Of a stretch of DNA of 21,846 nt, positions 1-10,600 are shown in pieces (position 1 is the stretch's first letter; the number at the start of each line of letters is the position of its first letter). The notes beneath the pieces were generated by a model. The model did not search any database. It saw only the letters and a program-made list of their open reading frames with translations, and was not told the DNA's origin. Both the position numbers and the translations under genes were made by a program. Origin of the DNA: Saccoglossus kowalevskii (taxonomy: Eukaryota > Hemichordata > Enteropneusta > Harrimaniidae); NCBI RefSeq assembly GCF_000003605.2, contig NW_003147272.1:175341-197186 (forward strand). Direction: 5' to 3'.

Positions 1-787
1 TTTCTGTCTGATACATTGCCAATGTCTGAGAGTGATGTTGTGGTTTTGTGTTACTACAATAGCGGGTACTATTCTCGTAGTGATGGGATCTCCAAAGACA
101 AGGAAAGTATTATCCTAACCCCAACCTTAACGTATATTCTATTGAAACATTTTTGGAATTTATGGTAAATGACAATGTGTTATTTACTATTTAACCTTCT
201 AGCATATTCATATTTTTTCAATTATATTAAATTCAGTGTTTACAAATGTTTTACCCATTGACTTTTATATCAATTATGCAAGTATGACATTTCCTTGATT
301 TATTCAAGATTATGTTGAACCATAGTTCAAATTTTGAATAACCATTTTCTTCCAAAGTATATATGTTCATGCAACAAAATGCTGACCAGGAGTTTTTGAA
401 GTCGTGTACATCTGTAATTTGAAATTCAATGATGAAAACATGTTTTAAGGGACGAAATCACATGATTTCTCGTGCATTGAACTTGACATGACGCGTACTT
501 TCCCCCAACTTTTCGTCTAAATAACACAGTTCGAAAGTTGTGTACAGGCCCACACATTGTTATTGTCTTCCCATACCATATCTAGGGGGATAGTTCACGA
601 ATAATATTACTTTTAAAACCCCATTGTAAAAAAAACGGATCTCAAAATAACCACTTTATAACAGAATGCTGATATTTGAAAATTTTTGTTAAAAATTTGC
701 TTGAAAATAGCTCGAGCTCGTTTATTATTCAAAGAAAATCACTCATTAACTTTCACCACAATTTGAAGTTCATAGACATGAGAATGT
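1..787. other. Non-coding flank, nothing recognised
   Basis: No reading frame of interest, RNA gene or clear repeat is visible. The stretch is AT-rich and multi-stop in all frames. It ends where the 18-bp minisatellite begins. Confidence 0.6.
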
Positions 788-2778
788 TATGATTCTCTGA
801 AATGTTATAACTCCCTGCAATTTTATAACCCCCTGCAATTTTATAACTCCCTTCAATTTTATGTCTCCCTGCAATATTATGACTCCCTGCAATTTTATAA
901 CTCCCTGCAATTTTGTAACTCCCTGCAACTGTATAACTACCTGCAACTGTATAACTCCCTGCAACTGTATAACTCCCTGCAATTTTATAACTCCCTGCAA
1001 TTTTATAACACCCTGCAATTGTACAACTCTCTACAATTTTATAACTCCTTGCAATTGTATAAGTCTCTGCAATATAACTCCCTGTCACTGTATAACTTCC
1101 TGCAAGATTATAACAATCTGCAATTTTATGACTCCCTGCTATATTCTAACTCCCTGCAATTGTATAACTCTTGCAATATTATAACTCCCTGCAATTTTAT
1201 AACTCCCTGCAATTTTATAACACCCTGCAATTGTACAACTCTCTACAATTTTATAACTCCTTGCAATTGTATAAGTCTCTGCAATATAACTCCCTGCAAC
1301 TGTATAACTTCCTGCAAGATTATAACAATCTGCAATTTTATGACTCCCTGCTATATTCTAACTCCCTGCAATTGTACAACTCTCTGCAATATTATGACTC
1401 CCTGCAATATTATAACTCCCAGCAATTTTATAACTCCCTGCAATTTTATAATTCCCTGCAATTTTATAACACCCTGCAATTGTACAACTCTCTACAATAG
1501 TATGACTCCCTGCAATTTTATATCTCCCTTCAATTTTATATCTTCCTGCAATATTATGACTCCCTGCAATATTATGACTCCCTGCAATTTTATAACTCCC
1601 TGCAACTGTATAACTCCCTGCAACTGTATAACTCCCTGCAACTGTATAACTCCCTGCAATTTTATAACTCTCTGCAATTTTATAACACCCTGCAATTGTA
1701 CAACTCTCTACAATTTTATAACTCCTTGCAATTTTATAAGTCTCTGCAATATAACTCCCTGCAACTGTATAACTCCCTGCAACTGTATAACTCCCTGCAA
1801 CTGTATAACTCCCTGCAATTTTATAACTCTCTGCAATTTTATAACACCCTGCAATTGTACAACTCTCTACAATTTTATAACTCCTTGCAATTTTATAAGT
1901 CTCTGCAATATAACTCCCTGCAACTGTATAACTCCCTGCAACTGTATAACTTCCTACAAGATTATAACAATCTGCAATTTTATGACTCCTTGCTATATTC
2001 TAACTCCCTGCAATTGTACAACTCTCTGCAATATTATAACTCCCTGCAATGTTATAACTCTCTGCAATTTTATAATTCCCTGCAATTTTATAACTCTCTG
2101 CAATTTTATAATTCCTTGCAATTTTATAACACCCTGCAATTGTACAACTCTCTACTATAGTATGACTCCCTGCTATTTTATGACTCCCTGCAATATTATA
2201 ACTCCCTGCAATTGTACAACTCTCTACAATATTATAACTCCCTGCAATTTTATAACTCTCTGCAATTTTATAACTCCCTGCAATTTTATAACTCTCTGCA
2301 ATTTTATAATTCCCTGCAATTTTATAACTTCCTGAAATTTTATAATTCTCTGCAATATTATAACTCTGCAATTTTATGACTCCCTGCAATATTATAACTC
2401 TCTGCAATTTTATAACTCCCTACAATTTTATAACTCTCTGCAATTTTATAATTCCCTGCAATTTTATAACTCTCTGCAATTTTATAACTCTCTGCAATTT
2501 TATAACTCTCTGCAATTTTATGACTCCCTGCAATATTATAACTTCCTGCAATTGTACAACTCTGTGTAATATTATGACTCCCTGCAATATTATAACTCTC
2601 TGCAATTATATAACTCCCTGCAATTTACTCCCTGCAATATTTTAACTCCCTGCAATTTTATAACTTCCTGAAATTTTATAACTCTCTGCAATTTTATAAC
2701 TCTGTGCATAACTCCCTGCAATATTATGACTCTCTGCAATGTTATAACCGCTTCAATTTTATAACTTCCTGCAGTTTT
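788..2778. repeat. 18-bp minisatellite with higher-order structure
   Basis: About 2 kb of head-to-tail units close to CTCCCTGCAATTTTATAA, roughly 110 copies. Common variants are GCAACTGTATAA, GCAATTGTACAA, GCAATATTATGA and CTCTCTGCAATT. Most units keep exactly 18 bp, so two frames on each strand stay open for long stretches and read as hexapeptide repeats: ITPCNF-like and YNSLQF-like on plus, GSYKIA-like and QGVIKL-like on minus. The third frame on each strand has a stop in every consensus unit. Short units (for example the 14-bp TCTGCAATATAACT type near 1069, 1281, 1747 and 1906) act as markers of a higher-order arrangement. The segment starting CACCCTGCAATTGTACAAC recurs at 1009, 1221, 1470, 1686, 1845 and 2130. 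There is no flanking start context, splice site or domain, so I treat the open frames as a by-product of the unit length rather than a gene. Confidence 0.95.
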
Positions 2779-3374
2779 TTTTACATCAGACCGACCAAGT
2801 GCATATCTGTTTCTCGCATAATGCAATGTCTCTAAAGTAAATATGAATCCATACACCTTTCAGGAAAATAACGTTTTAACTAAATCGCTAAAATCGTATT
2901 GGCTTAGACCAATACTGCAGACATTTTGCATGTTAACAAGTTTAAAGAGTGTGGTCGTTATGCATGCATGAGTTATGGGTTATACACAAAGATGGCGACT
3001 TTGACTGTTGCGTCGACCAACGAGTACATACTGAGACGTTACCATGCCAACTCGGTAATTTCTTTGTTCGTCGGAAGGTCATCACCGGCGGTAATTAGTG
3101 CGCGTTTCACCCAGGTCAAAAATCGTACTCACGATTTTCATTAGATGAGCACATTGGATTGTGCGAAAATCAATGTTTGTCAACACAAATATCGCACATG
3201 CGCGGCGCGATGACCACCGCCCTTTAATCAGGTATGCTGCCCGCAACGATGGAAACTTCGAATGCTGAGCACCGCCAACGTCGAGAAACTGTCCGATACT
3301 TTGTGTCAAGGCGACTCCACCAGCTGACTAACTTGAATAGCGTATGATGTTTATGTTACCTTTTTACTTTTTAC
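2779..3374. other. Non-coding stretch, nothing recognised
   Basis: Somewhat less AT-rich between about 3040 and 3320. Short open frames exist on both strands but show no recognisable domain or splice context. It could hold a 5' untranslated exon of the downstream transporter gene, whose first coding exon is preceded by a strong acceptor; nothing in the sequence proves that. Confidence 0.4.
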
Positions 3375-3462
3375 ACCAAGTACCTCAGGTATGTTAACTA
3401 ACCAATACACGTCTTCGTACCAAGTACCTCAGGTATGTTAACTAACCAATACACGTCTTCGT
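3375..3462. repeat. Perfect 44-bp tandem duplication
   Basis: Positions 3375-3418 and 3419-3462 are identical over 44 bp; each begins ACCAAGTACCTCAGGTATGT. There are no mismatches, so the duplication is recent or maintained. The unit contains CAGGTATGT, which resembles a splice donor, but I cannot link it to an exon. Confidence 0.97.
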
Positions 3463-4073
3463 TTTATGATTGGGACATACACAATCGATTATTGTTTTAA
3501 GTAACCGTGGTGCCGTCAAGAAATGTCAAATAATATTTCATTGGTTGAATTTTACTGTTATGTCTTTATGTACGACTAAGGCGAGAGTGAATGCATGTAT
3601 ATCGGAAATACGGTAACAGGCAACCTGTGTCTTTATACCGTGCTATTAAATGCGACCGTCGTTTGTAGGTCTGAGTTAACCTTGCGTGCTTTCTAGTGAC
3701 CTCGGAAATAACCCTCACCCGTATCACCCCAATGTCTGTTTTGTGTTGTTAAAAAATAAACTCCTTTTTTGTATATAACCTCATACATGTTTACGGTTAT
3801 CGCTTTATTTAGAATTTAGCTTGGCAGATTAATACATGACTATTATACTTCCATTTACGTTAGTCCATGTATTGCGAATATTCAACGTAACTACTAGTAT
3901 CACACATGATAATTAGTTTTTTGTCGCCTAGATAAAACATGAGTAGGTAATCTAAGTTACGTAAATCAGTTCAAAACGGTATCCATTAATTCAGTAACTT
4001 GATAATCTTACGCCAAAGTTGCTGCTAAACGACTGTGGTGTCGATCGCTGAAAAAGATGTTTGTTTGCCCCCA
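3463..4073. other. Non-coding stretch, nothing recognised
   Basis: AT-rich DNA with no supported gene. An AATAAA hexamer near 3755 has no associated coding sequence upstream. Confidence 0.5.
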
Positions 4074-4653
4074 CCGGGGGTCACTCTATATGTGTTACTG
4101 CCCCGTGTGCGTTCCAAATTTAGTGGGAAAGGGGTGTGTTTTTACCTTCTAAGCGGGCCCGCGCGGGAGGAAAATATCTGCAATAGGCCCCCAGGAATAA
4201 ACTCACAGGATTGTTGCCCCCGCTGTAGGCCCGCTCTTGCAACAACCACTCCCATACACCGCCCTATGCCCCGAATTGTCAAACCAATAGCCCCGACCAG
4301 GCCCCAAACGTCCGCCCGAACTTTCCCACCGGGACTTTCACGCCACTTCCAACACGAGCATACCGTGACGGAAAGTCACCCCCGGGGTCATCCATACGTC
4401 CGAAACTCCTTTCGCGCCTCGTCCTCATTATGATGTTCTCAATATATGTCTGCAATAGGGGGTGTTTTTTTCTTCAATATGTCTGCTCTAAGGGGTACTA
4501 AATTTACACTGCGTCCTCAATAGGGGCATGGTTTGCCCATGGAACTATAAATAGCTCCATGGTTTGCCGATGTGCTGCCAGCCATAGTGGGGCTATTATT
4601 TTTTTTAGCAAGATGGCACATGGTGTAAGGTTTTAATATAGAGTGACCCCCGG
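4074..4653. mobile_element. GC-rich island flanked by 18-bp inverted repeats; possible non-autonomous DNA element
   Basis: The left end reads CCGGGGGTCACTCTATAT (4074-4091) and the right end reads ATATAGAGTGACCCCCGG (4636-4653). These are perfect inverted repeats 18 bp long, 580 bp apart at their outer edges. The interior from about 4070 to 4430 is clearly more GC-rich than its surroundings and contains a further copy of the motif, GTCACCCCCGGGG, near 4374. Repeated phrases such as TCTGCAATAGG and CAATAGGGG occur inside. No clear target-site duplication is visible. A 132-residue open frame at 4035-4433 starts outside the left repeat, is rich in Pro and Arg, and shows no domain; I do not call it a gene. 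A MITE-like element is the best guess; a decayed host sequence is the alternative. Confidence 0.5.
4535..4568. repeat. Small palindrome CCATGGA...TCCATGG
   Basis: CCATGGA and TCCATGG flank a short AT-rich loop (ACTATAAATAGC), forming a 7-bp stem. A related, longer hairpin lies at 4990-5020. Confidence 0.6.
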
Positions 4654-4989
4654 GGTTTGAACAGCTCACATAACTATCGCTGCAGGCCAAGTACATCATG
4701 AAAAATGTCCTGCATGATGGTCACGTTTTGGAACAGTAAGACGAACATCGAACCCTTTTATAGAACAAAGTTGAAGAAATTAGTCAAAGATTGAGCTTTA
4801 AATCATGAGTGCATCCACCCTTGTGCCATTGTTGCGGAACCAAAGCAAGTAAATACACCACTCGGTAAAAGTTTTTACATTGGCCTTTTATTGTCAACCC
4901 CTAATTACAGCAGCTATGTCGAACAATATTAATGACATTGGACAGCGAGCAGCAGCCTTCATGCACTTCTCATAATAGCTCAGTTTAGG
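4654..4989. other. Non-coding stretch, nothing recognised
   Basis: No gene, RNA or clear repeat is seen. Short open frames on the minus strand lack any recognisable domain. Confidence 0.5.
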
Positions 4990-5020
4990 CATGGAACTAT
5001 TATGGGTTTATAGTTCCATG
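4990..5020. repeat. Perfect 11-bp hairpin
   Basis: CATGGAACTAT (4990-5000) and ATAGTTCCATG (5010-5020) are exact inverted repeats around a 9-nt loop. The stem shares the CATGGAACTATA phrase with the palindrome near 4540, so both may derive from one small repeat family. Confidence 0.85.
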
Positions 5021-5228
5021 GTTTATGTAAAACAAATATTTTGTCGCCCCATATTAAGCCCATTGATGATAAACATCTGTTCAACGTGTTGTTTACTACG
5101 ACGAACGTGTTATTTGAATTATATGTAGTAATTTGAAACGCGTGTTTATGATCTACAAATGTCAAATGTAACCTATCTCAACAATGTTTCTATAATAGCA
5201 CATATTATGCTCGCCTGACAATAAAATG

Positions 5229-5231
<3 letters not shown>

Positions 5232-5267
<36 letters not shown>
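5232..5267. repeat. (AT)18 microsatellite
   Basis: Eighteen uninterrupted AT dinucleotides, 36 bp, in non-coding DNA. Confidence 0.98.
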
Positions 5268-5269
<2 letters not shown>

Positions 5270-6094
5270 TTTTTTGAAAGGTTGTAACTCAGTGAAAGTC
5301 AACCCATATCTGCGCAGGTTTATTAAGATACATTGATATCAATGGAATAAAACGTGGAATCATTCGGCGTAAAAAATACGAATACGGTTTAATACAAACA
5401 GTATATAGGATCGAACTATAAATTAATAGTGTGGGAATTGTTATACGATGTTATGCCAAAAGTATCGTTCAATGGTTAAACTTTCAATAAGCCTATGTAC
5501 AGATATGCATAGGCCGTGGGTCACCCCCAAGTTATGGGTCGTTTACTGAGTCTGAGGTCATGAGGAGACATACTTAAAATTGTTGCCCAAATAAGGTCAT
5601 TCATTAGGCGTGTTATAACATACCCAATTCATTAACCCGTTATTAGGTTCATTGTTTGCGATGAAACTTTGCAGGAATAAACTGTAATTTCATGAGAGTG
5701 GTCTGCTGCTGAGTTGAAAGCGATAACCGTGCTTACATTTGGTCGTATAGTGTTCAATTCCTATTCGAGAACTTTTTCTAGCTAGTTAGGTCATGTGAGG
5801 AGCAGTTCGATATTTTTTCTCACGTGCCCACGGAATGACCAATCGTGTGTCGACAACTAAAGCGAACGAAACGCACGCATGTTAAATGCTATGCACACGT
5901 ATTATACATATGCTACATATGAGAGCGTCGTGGCTTTAGTTCGCTTGGCAGATAACATGTACACTTACCTTGCAGAGGTACTGGGTGATTCGACAATCAC
6001 AATTACAATGTTGCCCAAATTCTAAAGCGCGAGTAAACATAATAAACGAATGGCTGCAGCCGTTGATCACGTGATTACCAGGAATCTAATGTGG
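5268..6094. other. Non-coding stretch, nothing recognised
   Basis: Multi-stop on both strands with no gene or RNA that I can support. Short inverted motifs near 5855-5945 are too weak to call. Confidence 0.5.
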
Positions 6095-6415
6095 TTAAAG
6101 CATTGTAATGCATAGTTCTCTCAACAAAACAATAAGTGTATAATGTGTTTATGAAATACTTGTTACATATGTTTATATTATATCTTAAACATGAAAGCTC
6201 TTGGTTTAAAGCGCGGCAGTCGTCGCGCAGCGCGTGTTCGATTTTCATGTAAATAAACAATGTATTTTACACGCGTTGTAAACGTCGCTATGAGTCCCAT
6301 ATCGAACGGGACGACGACTGCCGCCCTTTAAAGCATTGCGTAGTTTTGTCGACAAAACACAATCAGTGTATAATTTGTTTATAAAATATATGGTACGCTT
6401 TAATATAGATCTATA
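6095..6415. repeat. Direct repeat pair enclosing a 21-bp inverted repeat
   Basis: A unit beginning TTAAAGCATTG and continuing through CAACAAAACAATAAGTGTAT occurs at about 6095-6185 and again, diverged, at about 6327-6415. Between them lie TTTAAAGCGCGGCAGTCGTCG (6205-6225) and, inverted, its 20/21 match (6312-6332). The inverted pair spans 128 bp and its right arm runs directly into the second direct-repeat copy. The arrangement looks like a small mobile or MITE-like module, but no transposase or target duplication is seen. Confidence 0.7.
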
Positions 6416-6655
6416 TATTGTTGTAGGTTGATCATAAGTGATTTTGTAACATCATTTGGAAGCAAAGTTTCTACGTAATGTCACTATGGTAACACTGGTA
6501 TCATTGCAAACCTTAAAAAACACTCGGAGAGCCCATACTCCGTGAAGCAGTTCATGTCCAATAATATCTAACTTACACCTACACGGCAACAAAATTCACA
6601 TCTCCAACATTTAATGATTGATCATTGCAGTCAAATAAATTTGTTTATAATAAGT

Positions 6656-7085
6656 TTAGTTATAAATGGAAAATAACTCTAGAAATCGTTGTTACCATGT
6701 CAACCATTTCCAAAATCTCAGAAATTATATACGAGTCTGTCCATAATTTGTTTTATTTATAAATAAAAAAAACATTCCCAAAATGTCAGTTGCCATGTCA
6801 ACTGTATTGACACCAGTACAGAAATCGAATGGACTGCTCCATCTTGATAATGTCACGAGAGTCCACCAATAACTATTTCAGTTATAAATAAAAAAACATT
6901 CCCCAAATTGTTTATTCATGGCAACCGTACGTTATTTGTACGATAATTTATTGCGTTCGTGTACGTATTAAAGGCAAGCCCTCCTAGAATGGTGCATAGA
7001 AAACCATCATTAACCTCTCGAGTTATGAATGAAAACATTATTCCTGACATTGTTGTTTTCATGGTCACAATATCTGTACCAAAAT
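6656..7085. repeat. Degenerate direct repeats with GTTRCCATG motifs
   Basis: Units start near 6656, 6755, 6879 and 7020, each with a TTATAAATAAAAACATTCCC-like lead followed about 30-40 bp later by a CATG-centred motif: GTTACCATGTCAAC (6691-6704), GTTGCCATGTCAAC (6789-6802), TTCATGGCAACC (near 6915) and TTCATGGTCAC (near 7059). Units 2 and 3 are the most alike (about 6757-6780 against 6882-6903). A more remote copy may lie near 6440-6510. The array sits immediately upstream of the first coding exon of the transporter. Confidence 0.65.
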
Positions 7086-7160
7086 GTAATAGTTTCGTGA
7101 TTTTATCAAGGGCAACTGCGAAAGTAATAACTAATGAATGTCCATATTTTCTCTTCACAG

Positions 7161-7614
7161 GCGATTCATTGATGAGATGGTTCAGTATGATGATCTTTTG
7201 ACTGACATTGTGGGCGAGTTTGGCACATTTCAGAAGATATGTTTCATTCTATTAGGAATAGCGTGCATACCATGGGGATCTATTCAACTGTCTCCTGTCT
7301 TCTTGTTTGCGACGACTGACTCTTGGTGCAAAGTACCGCATGCTGGCGAGATAGGTCAACAGTTCTGCTTGGCCAACATGACAAGTAACTGCGAAGAACT
7401 AGTGAAAAATCTCACTATTCCGAAAGAACAGATAGACATTGGATGTGGAATAACCTGGAGGTTTGAACAATGTTACCGATATGATTATGCAAACGCATCA
7501 TCTGTTATGCATGATGGCAACAGTAAAAGTTACTGGAACATCACTGGCAAAGTAAAATGTGACCATGGATGGGATTACGATAGGTCAGAATATAAATCGA
7601 CAGTGTCTCAGGAA
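7161..7614 (+). CDS. SLC22-like exon 1 (first coding exon)
   Basis: The acceptor TTTTCTCTTCACAG ends at 7160 and the donor GTGAGT begins at 7615. The 16 nt before Met7177 are in frame with it but probably untranslated, which implies at least one upstream non-coding exon. The exon encodes the cytosolic N-terminus, TM1 (about residues 21-45) and the whole glycosylated extracellular loop, ending STVSQE at phase 0. Confidence 0.88.
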
Positions 7615-10600
7615 GTGAGTTGAATTATTGTAATTATTTCACCTAGAGACATTATTAAATATTTGTTCAACACACTAAAGAATGGAATGAGAGCACAGAA
7701 CTATCAGATTAATATCCGTCACATTTAACAGTGGAAATATTGAAACATTATTTATTGCTTTGAACAAAAAATCAACCGTTCTAAATCAATGTAATTAAGG
7801 AGAAAACTGTACACAAAATAATCGTTATAACGTAACTATTCTCACAATTAGAATAAATTAGGATAGTTGCGAAATAAAAATATTAAAAATGATTTTGATT
7901 TTTAATGATGGAATATATATATATCACTCTACAAGTTTTTAATTCATTTATACAATAATAACAATGGAATATAATTACAAATATCGTCGTTATGTTGAGA
8001 TGTTTTCTCTGTTTTTCATTCCACAGTTTGATTTAGTTTGCGATCGATTTTACATGAATGCATTGGCGTCTACAATCTTTATGTTTGGATTCACCATTGG
8101 TTCCGTTATGGTGGGATGGATATTTGACAGGTACGGAAAGGAAACAAGCAATCATGTGTTTACATTAAGAATAACGCATATGAATTCAGAACACATAGTG
8201 AAAACACAGCCGGCCAATCTGTACGCCGTTTCATTTTATTTTCACTGAAACTGACGATGTTATGAATTTATTTTTCATTGTACATGCACGTCTGCAAAAT
8301 GTAGTACAGTTCTACTCGAGTGTACGCGGTACTTTAGAACGGGATACACACACTTATATAAATATATCATTTTCGTTGTGCACTTATAACGCTTCAGTCG
8401 CCACGTATCAAACTTAGCGAAATTAATGAATGTTAAATGCGTTATAAGCGTATGTTAGGAATCACAACGAACAACTTTGCTTGGAAAAATGCGAAAACCC
8501 TCCTATATGAGGCTGACATTAGTGTCGTTCAGGATGTATATACTCATTTTCAAGGCAAATACTGAATAACAGCTGTTTTTTTTTTATTTAATGGCTTTTT
8601 TCCAAGCATTGGTCGTAGAAAAGGTTTCATGGTCACATGGTCCGCCACCATAGTTTTTGGTATTATTGAAGCCTTTGCTCCAAACTATATTGTCTTTGTG
8701 ATTGTACGCTTCTTTATGGCAGCAACTGGATTTGGTTTGTATCTTGCCGGATGTATTCTAGGTTAGTAACACCAGTAACTGATATGTAAAGGAAACTCAG
8801 AGCCAGCATCTTCGGGGAGGGGGATAGTCGGCAGCCTAAGGCTCAAATTGTTCGTTTTTTTTGACAGAAAAGACAAACCGCATTTAATAGTTACACGTGA
8901 CAATTACCCATCGAAAAATGCGCGTTGTTGAGTTGATTGATTGTAAATCTCGAGGTATGAGCCTTTAAAGTCAAACAATGACGTAATTATGTCAATTAGT
9001 TAATATTCAGGTCAAGAAAATGAACCAACTTCAAAAACATCATGTAGTTTTATATGATAAAAAAAGTATTTTTATGTAAAATTATGGAATACAAATTATA
9101 GATCGGAGCAAGCGATATACATGCTATTGTTAGAAAAGTTGATACATTTTTGACTTGTTTCATGAATTAGTAAAAAACAATTATGTACTTTATTCACACT
9201 ATACCAACATTAACGCGTTACGATATGAGTTTATATACGAGTTTATATTTAGAAGATGTAATTATATTGATACAAGGGTAAATGGGCTACATAAGGTTAC
9301 AATACAACCGCTCTACATTTCTTTGATATTGGTATTTTTAGGTCTCTTGTATATATAAAGTATAGAAACATTAACGAATTGAATATGTATTCGTATATAG
9401 GACAATAGAGAATGTATATTAATATATGCAACACTTAGAAATAGTTACGCATCTATTCCCGAAGTCAATAACTTACTAACAAGATTCTTGTCCTAACATT
9501 CGTAGGTTAATCTGACTGGAAACTGAATCATTACGCCGCATATCGTTATTGCTTGATTACACTACAATATACCCTGTTATGCTTTGCTGTCGAATTCTGC
9601 TTTGGTATTGTGCCAAACACAGCTAAACGAGGAATTACGTAATGTTCTATGTTTGCAGTCGTAGCATCAGTAAAATAGACTTCCTATATATTCAAAGAGA
9701 AGAGCTATAATGTAGATAATGAAACAACTCAAACATTTTATATGCAATTGAGACCAATCTTCAATAACAATGTTTCGTATTGAATATTGATTTTGTAATA
9801 CATATTCGAACATCGAACAGAGAATCTGTAATTCGTCAATTTGATCACACCGAGGATGATGACAAATCACAAACGAATTTTTCTATTGGTAAGGTAAATA
9901 ACACAGCTGCTGCATTTATTACAGTATCCTTATCACGTAAACTTCAAACTAAATTTATTAATAATTTATGGCATGGTATTAATTAAATATTTTAAAACAA
10001 GTCACATTGATCATAATTAATATTTTCAAAACATTTTACTTATTGCATTGCAAAATTCTATTCTATGTTATAATAACAAATTAAAACAATTACGTGTTTT
10101 TGGAGTTTAAAGGCTCACACCACAAGGTCTAATATCAACCCAGCTTCACAACATGCATTTTAGTACGGAAAATAATGTCGCGTCTAACTATGAAATGTGG
10201 TGTACCTTTTCACACAGGGAAGTGCTACAAAACGACGATATTACTTTATATATTCTCACAGTTTTGAATAAATGAACTGATGTACTGATGTATCACCGAA
10301 CTTTGTAAAACATTTAAGTTATAGATTTTGTCCTGCTTATTGGTGTTTATTAAACACACACCTTTTTAACAATTGAGTGAAACTCGAATGCATGCATGTG
10401 TTACATTCTCTCACAACGCACTACGTAACGCAGTCAGTAGTGTGAGTGTATCATGGCTTGGGTGATCAAACCAGACCCAGAGTTATGGGAAACCAAAATT
10501 GCAATTGCATATTACAGCGTATGAAATGGTGGGAGTGTGTACAAATCCTCAGCAGTCGCTGGGTTGGTGTGGCTTGTTAGCTGTTGTCTATATCTGGTAG

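Noticed and set aside
1019-2335. 438-codon open frame and its shadows on both strands
   Set aside because: It lies wholly inside the 18-bp minisatellite; open frames follow from the unit length and consensus. No domain, start context or splice signals.
788-2778. CRISPR array
   Set aside because: Units are contiguous with no unique spacers, and the window is eukaryotic.
4035-4433. 132-codon open frame in the GC-rich island
   Set aside because: Low-complexity Pro/Arg-rich translation, starts outside the putative element, no recognisable motif.
5855-5945. Possible inverted repeat around CTAAAGCGAAC and CTTTAGTTCGC
   Set aside because: The arms do not align in inverted register beyond a few bases.
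7138-7160. Upstream ATG at 7138 as the SLC22-like start
   Set aside because: It falls in the pyrimidine-rich acceptor tract before the CAG at 7160 and gives residues unlike family N-termini.
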